Below, in pieces: positions 31,646 to 44,900 of a DNA stretch of 64,000 bases. Both the position numbers and the translations under genes were made by a program. Under the pieces are notes generated by a model. That model ran no database searches. It was not told the origin of the DNA and saw only the letters and a list, made by a program, of their open reading frames with translations. This DNA comes from Pseudoips prasinana. Lineage: Eukaryota > Arthropoda > Insecta > Lepidoptera > Nolidae. Numbering within the stretch: the stretch's first letter is position 1; the number at the start of each line of letters is the position of its first letter. The stretch is from contig OX621247.1 of NCBI GenBank assembly GCA_951640165.1, forward strand, positions 30,912,001 through 30,976,000. The letters run 5' to 3'.

Positions 31646-32873
31646 CATATAGAACTCTTACGAGCCCATTCGTCTTAATAGCATACGATGCTTATACGCC
31701 TGATTCATGCAGTGAGCAACACACGACATTCAACTTTTACTATTACAAACTTCAATTGCTAATTTGTTGCTGTAAGTGTGTAACAAATAATTCTAAGAAC
31801 AGCAAAAATATTTTCAGAGTTTTGTTTCAATCGTTAGTAATGGATAAAAATTATTGTATCATTTATATAGGTACCTACTTGAGTTTTTAAGTTCTGTCAA
31901 TAGTGAAGTAAATAATTTAAATAATAACAGAGAACGATAGTGTCTAAATTACCATATGAGTAAGCAAGTCAACACGAGTTTAGTCGGCATCGCATCGTCT
32001 CCTGATGACAGTTAAGAATAGCTGTCAATTAATAATGAGTGGCCATGAATATTTTTTGATTCCCTATTTTTATATCTCGATTAAACACCAAATTAGCAAA
32101 TGGTCGTAACAAATGTATGTTTGTAGTTTTTATAAGGATAACTTATGTAGGTATAGTGTATAACCGTGAAACGTGTTACCGTCTCCATATGACTTTGTTG
32201 TGATCAAAACTGAGAGTGTATGTTAAATAAATGAGTTTCGAATATGTCACACTCATAATATTTTTTGAATTTTCAAGTTATTTTAGAAAATAAGTGAAAA
32301 TAATAGATATAATATATATATATATATATTTATATGGCCTTAACTACGTGCCTCTTTACATAATTCCCTTGGTACGCAATTCGTACTCGCACTTGGTCGG
32401 ATTTACATGATTTAATAAAACACGTTATAAGTCAGCGTAAAATGAGGTAAAATGAGCGAAAAAGGTAAGAATTCAATATTCATTCATAGCATGACTTCTT
32501 TCCTGTTTTACTGAAGGCATAATTAAGACGTTGATAAAAATAGAAACAGTTAATTAATTATATAAAATTCTTAAAAATCACGTATTTACTTTCATACGAA
32601 TTGTAATATAAGCTAATATTTTGGCTGTTACATTAATCATCAACATAATTATTCACACAACCAGAAAGTTGAGACTAAATTGACGTGAGGGCCATTTAGA
32701 TAACACATTGACATTGTTCCGCTCTACAATAGAAATTCCCGGAAAACGGGGAATGGTCAGTGGTTAGTAACCCTTTATCAACACACGCTCACAGAGTTAA
32801 CCGCAGCAAGCATAGACACTGTTACGTGTCATAAGGTAAAAATGTATATTATTCTGTGTGGCCAGTGTCCAAA

Positions 32874-32946
32874 ATGCGCGTGAGTGTTCTGCTAGTGTTA
32901 ATAGTACTTTCCGGGTGCTCGTGCCTACTATCTACATTACGTACAG
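32874..32946 (+). CDS. ALP: ALP exon 1 (signal peptide)
   Basis: The ATG at 32874 opens 24 codons with the hydrophobic core VLLVLIVL; the donor is GTTAGATT. It ends in phase 1. About 110 bp upstream is a GGTCAGTGG sequence that could serve as an arthropod TCAGT initiator; no TATA box is evident. Confidence 0.8.
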
Positions 32947-35900
32947 GTTAGATTACGTTTTTTTTTTATTATATGTAGGTAGGTACTTACTCAATAGACA
33001 CTTTATCATATTTATTCATGCTAAACAACTTAAATCTTAAGTCTTTTTTTCTCCATTCTTTATTATCTTCTCTTTCACTCAGAAATTACAGAATCGCACC
33101 TAAATGTAATGTTTATTGATTACAATCATCAGTCATAATACAAGTTTTATAAATTACAATCGTAATAATACGCTCATAGTGCAATCTCATCCCAAACTAT
33201 GGCAACCAACCAACTGATAAACATACTTATTTATTATTATTATACGTTTTATTGATAAAATACACCCAGACACAAAAAAAATATATTTATCACCCAAATT
33301 TGTCTCGGGTGGGAATCGACACTCGACCTCTGGTTAGCAGTCAGGGTCACTAACCACTAGACCAGCAGGCCTCTCATTCCATTAATAAATAATCATCATT
33401 TATAAACTATTCTATCATGGCAGCTGACAACAAATTTTAATATTATTATTTTTCGAATAATATTATCTTAAATAATAGGGGTTAAAACATGCCACTGCCG
33501 ATTTGTACTGGGAAGTATTTACTAACTAGGTACAACTTGCTATCTCATGGGAAGGTCATTTATGTCTTTGCAGTGGCATTCCGAGGACCTGGACTCAACA
33601 AATTGCGTGAAGGTATTTTTACTGGTCCCTGAGACTTTATTGACATGTAAAATATTAGTTATCGATTGGGGCCAATTACGGCGAGTACCATACTCGCCAA
33701 AATCGGCCCCATTCACCTCGAGGATGACGGATGATTACTAACTGCAGGTCATATAGTCCCAAAACAGTTTCTCGGGCTGTGTTTAGTCTTGTATTATCGT
33801 GGTGTAATAGTAGCGTGGATCGGTCGCCAAGTCAAGGTTGTCTCGCTGCGAGTTTGGCCATTATTGTTAGAAGTTCTGTACCTAGAGTAGACATCTACCG
33901 TTATTGACTGACCGGATCTAACAAAGTTGTATGGAATTACACCATGAATGATGTGACCAGTGAGAAGTGACCACCAAACATTCCCCATCACTTTTCTATG
34001 GGTAATAATGTCCTCCTAACCGAAATTCGGCCACGGCGGCCAGTCTTAAGACTAGCAATCTGCGCGGGACATATTATAGTGCACAAGTGTGTGCGCAAAC
34101 AGAGGGGCACTTTCTATTCCATCACTCTCATGATCCGATGGGACGACTAGCGACACGACCGCAAAGAGCTCAGGTACAGGACCGGTGGCTTTACGTGCTC
34201 TCCGAGGCACGGGGGTGCAATACCGCCAGCTCCTAGACTTTGGGCTGATTCTGAGAAATTTGGCTCGTCCCGGGATTCGAACCCAGGACCTCGTTATCTC
34301 TGGTTGAGCCCTCTACTGCTAGACCAAAAAGACAGTTTCTATGGGTAATCTTCGCTTAAGGGCATTGTTGCGGAATTTGACCTGGAGTTAGACGATGCGT
34401 TACGATGGTCATAAAGAATCTACTTTTCATCACATGTTATTGGGTCCAAAATCCCTTCTTTTGTGTACCGGTTCAACAAGGTAAAGCTAGCTCCAACGCG
34501 CACTTTTCGGCAGATCAGTTAAGTCATGGGGCGCCTATTTTTCAAGTATTTTTCACAACGTTTTGATGCAAATGTGTCAATATTGTGGACATGCTAACAT
34601 CAAAACACGAGTTTTCTTTGGTCTTAGCTATACCATTATTTCTTACACCAAAAATGACGTTCATTAGTTAAATCTGGTAAGCATGACATTGCACTAAGTG
34701 ACGCGGTCCGTTTTCAGAGATTCTGATAAATTAAGAGGAATTGAACGAACTTTTTAAGCAATGTAGATTTGTACCAGTTTATGAAAAAGTTCATAACCTA
34801 ACAGCCTTAGACTCATATTACTTATAGCAATTTAAAAAGGAAATACAAGGTAAGGTTCAAATATGAAGGAAGACTGGTAGAGTTATGAACAAATAATTAT
34901 TATAGAAAAAGAACAGGAAAAATATATAATACCTTGAGATGAGGCGTTACGAGATGATACAAAAACGAATTGTAAAAATGGGCTAAAAAGGAATATTAAA
35001 GGAGTGTTATATACATATATAAAAAGTTGGTAAGTTAAATAATAGGTCTTTACCTATGAAATTGCCGTTTTGTATGAAAAAATTTAAACGAATTTTTTTC
35101 ATGAATTTTTTTATTTGTATTAATCGAAGTAATCACCCATGCAATCAATGCATCTTTGCCATCGCAGTGGCAGTTTATTGATGCCCTTCTTAAAGAAATC
35201 AGCTGGACGGGAGGCAACAAATTCTTCAAAGGCATTTTGTACTGCCTCTCGGGTATTGAATTTTTTTCCCGCCAAGAAGTTATCCAAATTCTGGAAAAAG
35301 TAGTAGTCTGTAGGCGCAAGGTCTGGTGAGTAGGGCGGATGACGGAGAGCTTCCAACCCCAGTTCTTGCAACTTGGAGACCGTCTGCTGTGCAGTATGAG
35401 GTCGCGCGTTGTCGTGCAGGAGCAGCGGAGACGAGCGATTGACCAATGCTGGTTGGAGATGCGCCAGCTTCTCCATCATTGTGCTCAGTTCTTCACAGTA
35501 CACATCTGCAGTAATGCTCACCCCGTTTGGTAAGAAGCTGTGATGAATCACACCGGCGCTAGACCACCAAACAGTGACCATCACTTTTCTAGGGGTAAGT
35601 TTTCGTTTAGGGCATTGTTTAGGTGCTGAACCAGGATCCAACCAACTTGCTGAGCGCTTGCGGTTATCAAACAGAATCCATTTTTCATCGCAGGTAACAA
35701 TGCGGTTCAAAATTCCTTCATTTGTGTGTCTGTTGAGCAGTGCAAGGCACGTCTCGACGCGTACTTCGCGCTGGCGATCATTGAGTTCGTGGGGCACCCA
35801 TTTGTCAAGCTTTTTTACCTTGCCAATTTGACGCAAATGGACCAATATTGTTTTGACACTAACGTCGAAAGCTGCTGCTAATTCAGCCGTAGATTGTGTA

Positions 35901-38900
35901 TCATCAGCTTCCACAACCGCCTTTAATTCGTCATTGTCGACCAAAGTCTTCGGACGACCGCGAGGTTCATTTTTCAGGTCGAAATTTCCAGAACGGAAGC
36001 GAGCAAACCAATAACAGGTGGTGCGTTGGTTTGTAGTGTTAGCTCCGTAAACGTCGTTGATGTTGCGTGCCGCTTGTGCCGCGTTGCTGCCACGACGGTA
36101 CTCATATTCCATAATTACTCGAATTTTTAACGTATCCATGATGACGAAAAAGATTGAAATGCGATGAAAATGTAACACTAATCAATAAAGAAATGACTAC
36201 TTTTGGAAAAAAGAATCCATGTTTTTAAAATAAAATTAATTTGAAATTAGAATTCTTAGCCAAACAAAAATTATTTTGATTTGAAATGGCCAGTACTGCA
36301 GAACGGCAATTTCATAGGTAAAGACCTAATATTACTATTAAAAAATAAGCACATCGCCTACCTAAATACGTTAGCCATTTGGCGAAAGATAAATGAATAA
36401 AATTTATTTCTAATTCATTAATAGAAATATAATAAACTAATCCAACAGAAATAGAAATAAAATAAAGGAATTCATTCATTATTATGGATTCATTTATTTC
36501 ATTTATATTTATTATATTTCTATGTATTAATAGTAGTAGAATAAATCGAAAAAAAAGTTTTTCAAAATCATTACGCAACAATAAAACAAATGACTTGCAG
36601 GTAAATTGATAATCTCACACTCTTAGTATATCTCACATTAATTACATAGGTCGCATACAAGGTTAGATAAAATAAAATCAGTATTTACATTGACATTAAA
36701 AAGAACATGTAAACCGTCAACAATTGCAATATATTATATCGTGCATATAATTTATTATATATCGGTAAATACATAATAAATTCAAGGTATAAGGATATTT
36801 AGGTATTTTATTATGATTTCTATTTAATTCAATATCCATATCATTTATGTTATAAATAGTTTAGTTAATTAACCGTACCAAAAGGGTAAAACGGGACCCT
36901 ATTACTAAGACTTCGCTGTCTGTCTGTCCGTCACCAGGCTGTATCTCATGAACCGTGAGAGTAATATACGTTAATGCTGTTGATTTTGGCTTTCACAATA
37001 CTAAACTAATATAAATGTCAATATTACACCTTCCTCTAATATAGTTCCTATGAAATGAACAGGGCGAAGAAAGAACGATTAAATTACTGTGGCGAGCGTT
37101 GGATCAGGGATTGAAAAGAATACTAGTGTTTGCAAATGGAACCTTTATTGGCATCGACAGTGACAGTTGGTGCAACACTACAATTACCTAGCAGAACACA
37201 ATTGCTACGAGGCATTGTATTTTGTATGGCGCCTATAATCTATAATAAATTACCGTCTAAAATCAGATCCATTAATAGTTCAGATAATATGTTTAAAAAT
37301 AAACTTAACACCTATCTTGAAGAGAAAGCGTATTACTCGGTTAATGAGTTTTTAAATGATAATAATATTCAGTAGGTAGTCAATATTAATTATGTTATCC
37401 CAATAATTATTGTATAATCTCATTCTATCATAATAAAATTATATGTAATTGACTTAATTTTAAGATTTGCATGCCGAAATGGTGAAATATAGTTAGCAAA
37501 TTATATAAGTTAGAACATCTTGTATCGACCTATATTTGCAAATAAAGATTTTGTATTGTATTGTACTAAGATCGCGGAACCCACACCTATTTAGAGCCTC
37601 AGGGACAAGCACTGCGTGAGAGTTCACACGTGGCACACTTATAGAGTCCCAGGGGCGAGCACTTGACGGAAGACGACGTACACATACTTCTCGATCTGAT
37701 CGAATATTTGGCACTGTTTACTTTCAATGATCACTTGCACTTTTTAGATTCCACTTTTATTTCAACCTCTTGGTTCGCCTTCGATTTCACTTAAATTAAA
37801 ACTCACTATTCTGTTTGGATATGCATATATACCGCAAATTTTAAATATTCCGAAAGATTGTCTTTTATTTAGAACCTTCATCCATACTTATGTCCTTGTC
37901 TATCGTTCTCGTTCCTTTCCATCAGGAAATTTGAACCATATTTTTCTTTTTATTCTAGAACCTTCATCAAAATGACAGATTAATTGTAATACATATATCT
38001 TTTCTAACAGATAATTCGCACCATAGCACAGAATAAAAAGTACTTACATAGCTTTCTTTATATTTTTTATTATATTCTATATTATACCTTTATTTTTTCC
38101 ATTGTTCTGGTATTAACTATAACATTCTAGCAATGTTATAAAAGCCACAAAAATCCCTTACTGGTACTGGGATTCGCACCCCGAACGTGATACTACTAAA
38201 ACTGTTCTGTACACACGCATAAATTATGCGCACCAGGAGCATAATTGGTCGACACGTTCAAATGTATCGATTAATTTCCTGCAGTAGGTATTATTCGGTA
38301 CATCTAAATTGACACAGCTATAGATGTTCTATCCTTTTCCGAAGAACTATATAAGAAAAAAAAATAGTGAATGTAATGGCACTCCTTAAATTTCATAACA
38401 TCTGGTACGTTGTGTTACATCTGATATAATAAATAGTTGAACTATTGTTTGCCTCGTTGTAGATAGCTTTTAAGTGGGTATGCTTAGCGATAGACATTAT
38501 TGAAATTTATTATCCAGCAATTAGTGATTAATATGTTACATTTGTACTTGTCAAGCTTACAATGCAAGTACCTATAGGCTAATACAACATAAAAATTAAC
38601 TAGATTTTAGAACAGACCACGAAGCCTTTTGTGTCACATAAAATGTTGAATAATCCTAAATAAACCACAAGTTATAAGATACTCTTTTTAAATTTAGTGC
38701 TGTTATATAAAAAATTGAAGACACCGAGCAGTTGGTGAACGCAAAAGGCTCTAAACCTGTAGTTTAACTTAAGCGACAAATACCTGAAGGCAGCCTTATG
38801 AGGTTCAGGCCACAGCTCAGTGGGCCGCTGAAGTAAAAAGACGGAATTTTTCAGGCACGGGATCACAGATCAGGGGTTAACGTCAATCGGACCAGGAGCG

Positions 38901-41900
38901 TTTTACGTATTAATGATTGCACAAAACGTCACTAACAACAGATGTACGTCTCCACTTCAGTAACCGCCCTGAAGTTATATCACCAAAGGTGTACCCTCCA
39001 GTGCGGGTTACTTAGATTATAGTCTTATTTGCCAGATGGCTTTTACCCCCGGTCACCTATATTGGTAAAGCAGAACAAATAAAATATGATGTAAGGTTTC
39101 AAATTAAAAACGATGCCTACCTGTTGTCCCATTAGATCAGAAGTATTGGATTGATCTTGCGCAAAATGAGCTGCACGAAGCCCTGCAAGTGAAGTGGAAC
39201 CTCAATATAGCGAAAAATGTCATACTCTTCGTGGGAGATGGCATGGGGCCGAACACTGTGACTGCCACAAGACTCTACAAGGGCGGAGAGAGCCATAGAC
39301 TGGTGTATGAGAAATTCCCTCATGTTGGGCTTTTGAAGGTAACATGATTTACTAGCTTTACTTAATAAAAAACTCTTTATTCCCTTAAATCCAATTCGAT
39401 GAGACGGGCAAGCCAATACGACCGAAGAGTGCAAGAGTACCAGCTTAAGGCGCTCTTCAAGGCAGATGGGTATCTTCTTGATGCTGGTTGGTCCATATTT
39501 TTTAATGAAAGTCCTGAATATAAGGGGACGTTATAATATGTTGAGCCGCTTAAGTTCATCAAAACATATTCAATATAACTTTCAATAGAATTTAACTTTT
39601 CGCTACAATTCGTAATAAACGATTGATCACTAAAACAAACGTGAAAACATTTCAGACATATTCAGCAGACAAGATGGTGCCAGATTCAGCATCTTCAGCG
39701 ACCGCTCTTTTCTGTGGTATCAAATCTAATCAGGATACTGTGGGAGTCGATGCTACTGTGAAGCACAAGGACTGTGCAAGATCACTGAAGTCTGAAGCTA
39801 GGGTGAAGTCACTGGCAGCGTTGGCTTTAGAAGCAGGAAAATATGCTGGTAAGTTCAATATTGGATATGAAATAATCATTTAACCCAATTGAAAGAGTTA
39901 TGATAGTGAAAGGACACAACTAGAAATATTTTGTGGAGGCCTTTTCCAGCATTGGATTTCTAGATTCGGCTGACATGAAGCTACTAATACTTTATATTAG
40001 TTATTTATTAATTTAATTTCGCTTAAAAATCACTTAATAACTCCCAATCATGAGTAATTTATATTGAGAAGCAAAAAAAAAAACGTTTTCATGGCTACAT
40101 AGCGCTTCTTATGTTTATAGCAAAGAACCAATAACAAGTCTCCACGAATAAATCATTGTTTACAAAACTAAGTGTAGGTATTACTCCAAAATTAGACAAA
40201 GAAAACAATATGAACACTATCAACACTGAAGAAGAACTATCACTATATTATTTCCAGGTTTCGTGACCAACATGCGAGTGTCACATGCAACACCTAGTCC
40301 TTTATATGCCCATAGTGCGTCCAGGAAATGGGAGTGTGAGGATTTCATGCCTCCTCAGGCGAGCATGTGCAAAGACATCGGTCGACAACTAGTAGAAGAC
40401 TGGCCAGGAAGAGATCTCAATGTACGTAAAAATGCCATCATTAACTACTTTACCGTCGATTAAACACCCGAATACAATGTGTTGGGTCTCCGAACATCTG
40501 ATAACAAATTCATTGTTCGTCCCTTCACACGGCTCTCACGGCGTGTGCCACACGGTTGAAACAAGGCTCTTTACCAATGCGGATTTGCTGGCTGCCAACT
40601 ATGTAGGCAGCGGTTTGCAACTAAATTTGGTCTGACATTTTACTTCCAGTGACTTGCCGATGAGCGTGTCTTGGAAACTGTGGTTGGAATCCATCCATGT
40701 CCAACCCTGTAGCAGGTCAAGTTCAATCAGATGGGAGCGACAGCCTGGTGTGTGATTGAAGCATACGTCGTCTATGTAACAGCCGATATGTTGTTTGTTC
40801 ATCGCCTCAATTAGACCATTAATACACAGATTGAAAAGTGAGGGAGAGCTTGAAAAGTTTTACTTCAAAAACAAGATCACGAGTGCTTTCATAATTATTT
40901 TCCGTTCGACTATCTTATATCTTCATTTGTTGTATACCGTTTGATATTTACATAGTTATTTTAAGGAACAACACCTCCTTCCAGGTCATCATGGGAGGTG
41001 GACAACAAATTCTAGTCTCGAACCCCACACAATCGGGTGATGGCACAGAACGATCATCGTGGAACTGCATCAGAAAAGATGGCCGCAACCTGATCAACGA
41101 TTACAAGAAGGACAAAGAACAGCGCAACTTGAAGTACAGCTTTGTGACCAATACTAAGGAATTGAGAAACTTAGACGTCAATAATACGGATTACTTATTA
41201 GGTAAGTACAGACGCCAGCACACCCAGCTACCCCAATCTGTCAATTTCTTTATATAGATTTTCAACTTTATCACAAAATCATAAGGGTCACTTTCAATTG
41301 GAGAAATTCGATAGATTGGGGTAGCTTGATGTGCTGGCGTCTGTACATTAATTGCTCTGTCCTGCGAGTTTCCTGACTATGAGAATGATGTGTACGCCAC
41401 ACATCATTTTCATTAATACACCACAATATGCAGTGATTTGAAGAATTAGATTAGATTTACATTCGATTTAAAGAAAACAAGATTAAAAGTAAATAGTAAC
41501 AAATATTGAAATTCTACACATGTCACAAAAAAACCAAAAATATCACACTAATATTATAAAGGCGAAAGTTTGTGAGTGTGTATATTTGTTACTTCTTCAC
41601 GTCTAAACAATTTGAATTGACGGTCGCCGTAGCCTAGTTGGTAGTGCTCCTGCCTACGAAGCTGGTGGTCCTGGGTTCGAATCCCGGTAAGTGCAAATAT
41701 TTGTGTGATGAGCACGAATATTTGTTTCCGAGTCATGGATGTTTTCTATGTATATAAGTATTTATCTATCTATATAAGTATGTATGTCGTCGCCTGGTAC
41801 CCATAGTACAAGCTTTGCTTAGTTTGGGGCTAGGATGATCTGTGTGACATTTAAAAAAAAAAAAAAACAGCTGGAGCGATTTCAATAAAATTTGGTATGG

Positions 41901-44900
41901 TGTTAGCTTGCACCCTGGATTAACACATAGGCTATAATTAATAAAGTTTAACGTTAGTTATAAATGTCACAATAATATTAAAATGAAGACGTTAGTTATA
42001 AATGTCACAATAATATTAAAATGAAGAGCACTAGTTGTACATGGAAAAAGATAAATTAGTGATAGAAACACTCTATAACTGGTATACTTATAATGTTGTG
42101 GCTCCCAAAATGTACTGTATTTCTATTTTATATACAGTATATTGTTGGTGTACCATATTGTAAATCAATAAATAGGAACTAGCTAACTAGACAGGCTATG
42201 TGTGTAAATAATGACGGGTCTGTGGCGTGGTCGGTAAATGCTTGCTTTTCACTCTGCAGTTCGTGGGTTCGATTCCCACACAGGGGCTCTACCGGCTAAG
42301 TCACCGAACATCGTTTTCGTGAATGGCTTTCAAATAAATAAAGGTTAAAAATGACTTAATCAATCGTTAAATCGGCTTCAACGTTGACATTCGACTCCGG
42401 ACTATTTATGACATCACATGTGGTCATGGAAGCCGATTCAACTATTGATTAAGTCATTTTTAAGCTTTTTTATTTGAACGTCGAGCCGTTCACGAAAATG
42501 ATGTTCGGTAACTTAGTCGGTAGAGCCCCTGGACAGATATTTGTGTGCATTAACATGTTTGTTTGTCCTGAGTCTGGGTGTAATTGTCTATATAAGTATG
42601 TATTTACAAAAGAATATTAGTATATTTAATATATCAGTTATCTGGTTTTCATAATTAAAGCTCTGTTTAGTTTGGGATCAGATGACCGTGTGTGAATAAG
42701 GTCCTAAGATAAGATATTATTAAATAAGAGTGTACTCTCTATTCGCCAGTCTCGTAATTCGATGAGACTGCTATCTAACACGACCGGTTTGATCCCCATC
42801 AACTGCAGTATCGACGATGGACGATCGATATGCCATAATTTTAATTTTATCAGTTTATGATAATTAAAAAGGATATAAAACATTTATAACATACTAGCGG
42901 TGCGCGCAACATCGTCCGCACAATTTGTAATGGCTGTGTAATTGTTAAATCAGAATATCTCTAATATTTTGTCTCTTGTCGCAAACTTATAAGACATTCA
43001 CATAAACCTTATATATTTGTATACAAATTTTCATCCCCTATTCTTATTTTACGCCCTTGAGGGTGAAACTTTTACAAACTTTGAATGTCATATTTATTTA
43101 TATCGAATCAACAGCCTAAAAAATAAGTTTCAAGCTTCTAGCTCCAAAAATTACGATACTTCCATACAACTTTTCATCCCCGCTTTCAACCCCTTACAAA
43201 TTTAAATCGGTTCAGTAGTTTTGGCGTGAAAGAGCGACAGACAGACAGAGAGAGTTACTTTCGCATTTATAATATAAGTAGGTATTAGTAAGGATTTTAC
43301 CTACAATTAATACATGAGGCCTGTAAGTAATTGTTGCACTTAAAATTGTATTATTATTAAGGAAGAAACTGTGAATTCAGTGTGAAAACAATTGTAGGAT
43401 GACCAAAAAAAAATAAAAAATTACAATCCTTGGCCAACTTGACAGGGTTGACATCGCAGTTTCTCTGGCAGATATTGCCACGGCACTACTTATAAGTAGT
43501 GCCGTGACATCTTCGCTTCCCATGCGGTAGCGAATATTTCACATCATAAAATGTATATCGCGCTACAAAACTCTTGAGAGAAGAAACTTCATTTATAACA
43601 GGACTATTTGCTGAACAGCATATGGAATTAGATCATCAAAGGAACAAAGGGCCTGATGGTGAACCCTCATTATCGGAGATGGTGGAAGCTGCTATTAAAG
43701 TTCTGCGACGAAATAAACAGGGATATTTCCTAATGGTGAGTAATTGCGTCTGAAATCAGTGATATTTGTTCAACTAATCATCTTTTCAATCCAAAGAGAA
43801 ACAAAAAACCACCTTCATTTACCGTCTGTGTCGTAAGGGGCCTAAAACGATAGCGGCGTCACCGCTATCTTTTTTGGGCACCTTATCCGCAGATGGCGAC
43901 TCGGCTTGCAACGTACGCGTGATCGCGTTTGGATCATTTACGTTTTGGCGCCGCCGTCCGAGTCAGTCATTCGCTTTCTCCTTCCACGTCCTTCGCTAGC
44001 ACAGCTGCTATGTGCATTATAAAAACATTCTGGTCACGTTTGTTTATCATCAGCCGGCCGGCTCTTAATAGTGTATATTGTACAAGACAATCGCAACTCA
44101 TCACATGTCATTTTCACCAAGGTCCCGTCATCAGCCCAGAAAGATAATCAACAGGAGGTCAGCCAAGATCAGTACCCTATTCTACCCACTTTTTTCCAAC
44201 GCTCCTCTGCCTACTCTTGCCAAAATTTTGTTACCTGAGTGAATGGGCACGCGTTCACAACTTCCTAGTCTGTTAATGGTACTGCCTTGATTTGCAGGTT
44301 GAAGGTGGCAATGTAGACATGGCACACCACCGCGGCTGGGCCAAGCGAGCTATCGACGAGTCCGCAGCTATGGAGGCAGCAGTCCAAGTGGCTGCTAACA
44401 TGACTGATGAGGAAGAAACCTTACTGATAGTCACCAGCGATCATACTCATACGCTGTCTATCAATGGGTATCCAGACCGTGGGAGCAATATTTTCGGTAA
44501 ATATCTAACTTCGATATATTTGCCAGTTGAAGTACGACTGCCATCGCCTCCGTGGTCATTAGTTGGTGTTCGTATTGAAGGATGCCCCCTCCGATCCTAA
44601 ATTAGTCAAGCGGGCCCATCTTCGCGTAATCTTGGGACAACTAACACACTGCCATTTGATCTCAAACGATACTTACTAGACTTTAGACTGCACGTGCACC
44701 GGAGCAGCATACCCGCGTTCCCGGGGCCCACCTATCAGGCGCCAAGAGAAGTCCACGGCAGGTTAGGTTTAGTCGGTGCGAGTCCGACATACCCACCAGC
44801 AGACACTTAACAAAGACTCCACAAAAAAAGACTGCACGTGTGGTGCAGCGGCTAAGACAGTCGCCGCGCCGCTTCGTGTCCCGGGTTCGATTCCCACGCC

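Noticed and set aside
36312..36581. 89-codon minus-strand ORF, hydrophobic
   Set aside because: It overlaps the mariner terminus and consists of AT-rich simple sequence; the Ile/Asn/Tyr-rich product follows from composition.
37493..37714. 73-codon minus-strand ORF (PSSARPWDSISVPRV)
   Set aside because: The composition is protein-like, but it starts inside a LINE tail and shows no family motif; it could be part of an unidentified retroelement.
41620..41700. tRNA-like sequence with A and B boxes
   Set aside because: It continues into a SINE body and A tail, and no complete cloverleaf with paired acceptor ends is seen. The same holds for the heads at 7270, 26000, 29520, 42220, 44840, 45240 and 45300.
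43929..44147. 72-codon plus-strand ORF in ALP intron 7 as a separate gene
   Set aside because: It has no domain or conserved pattern and lies in a GC-richer block that may be an LTR.
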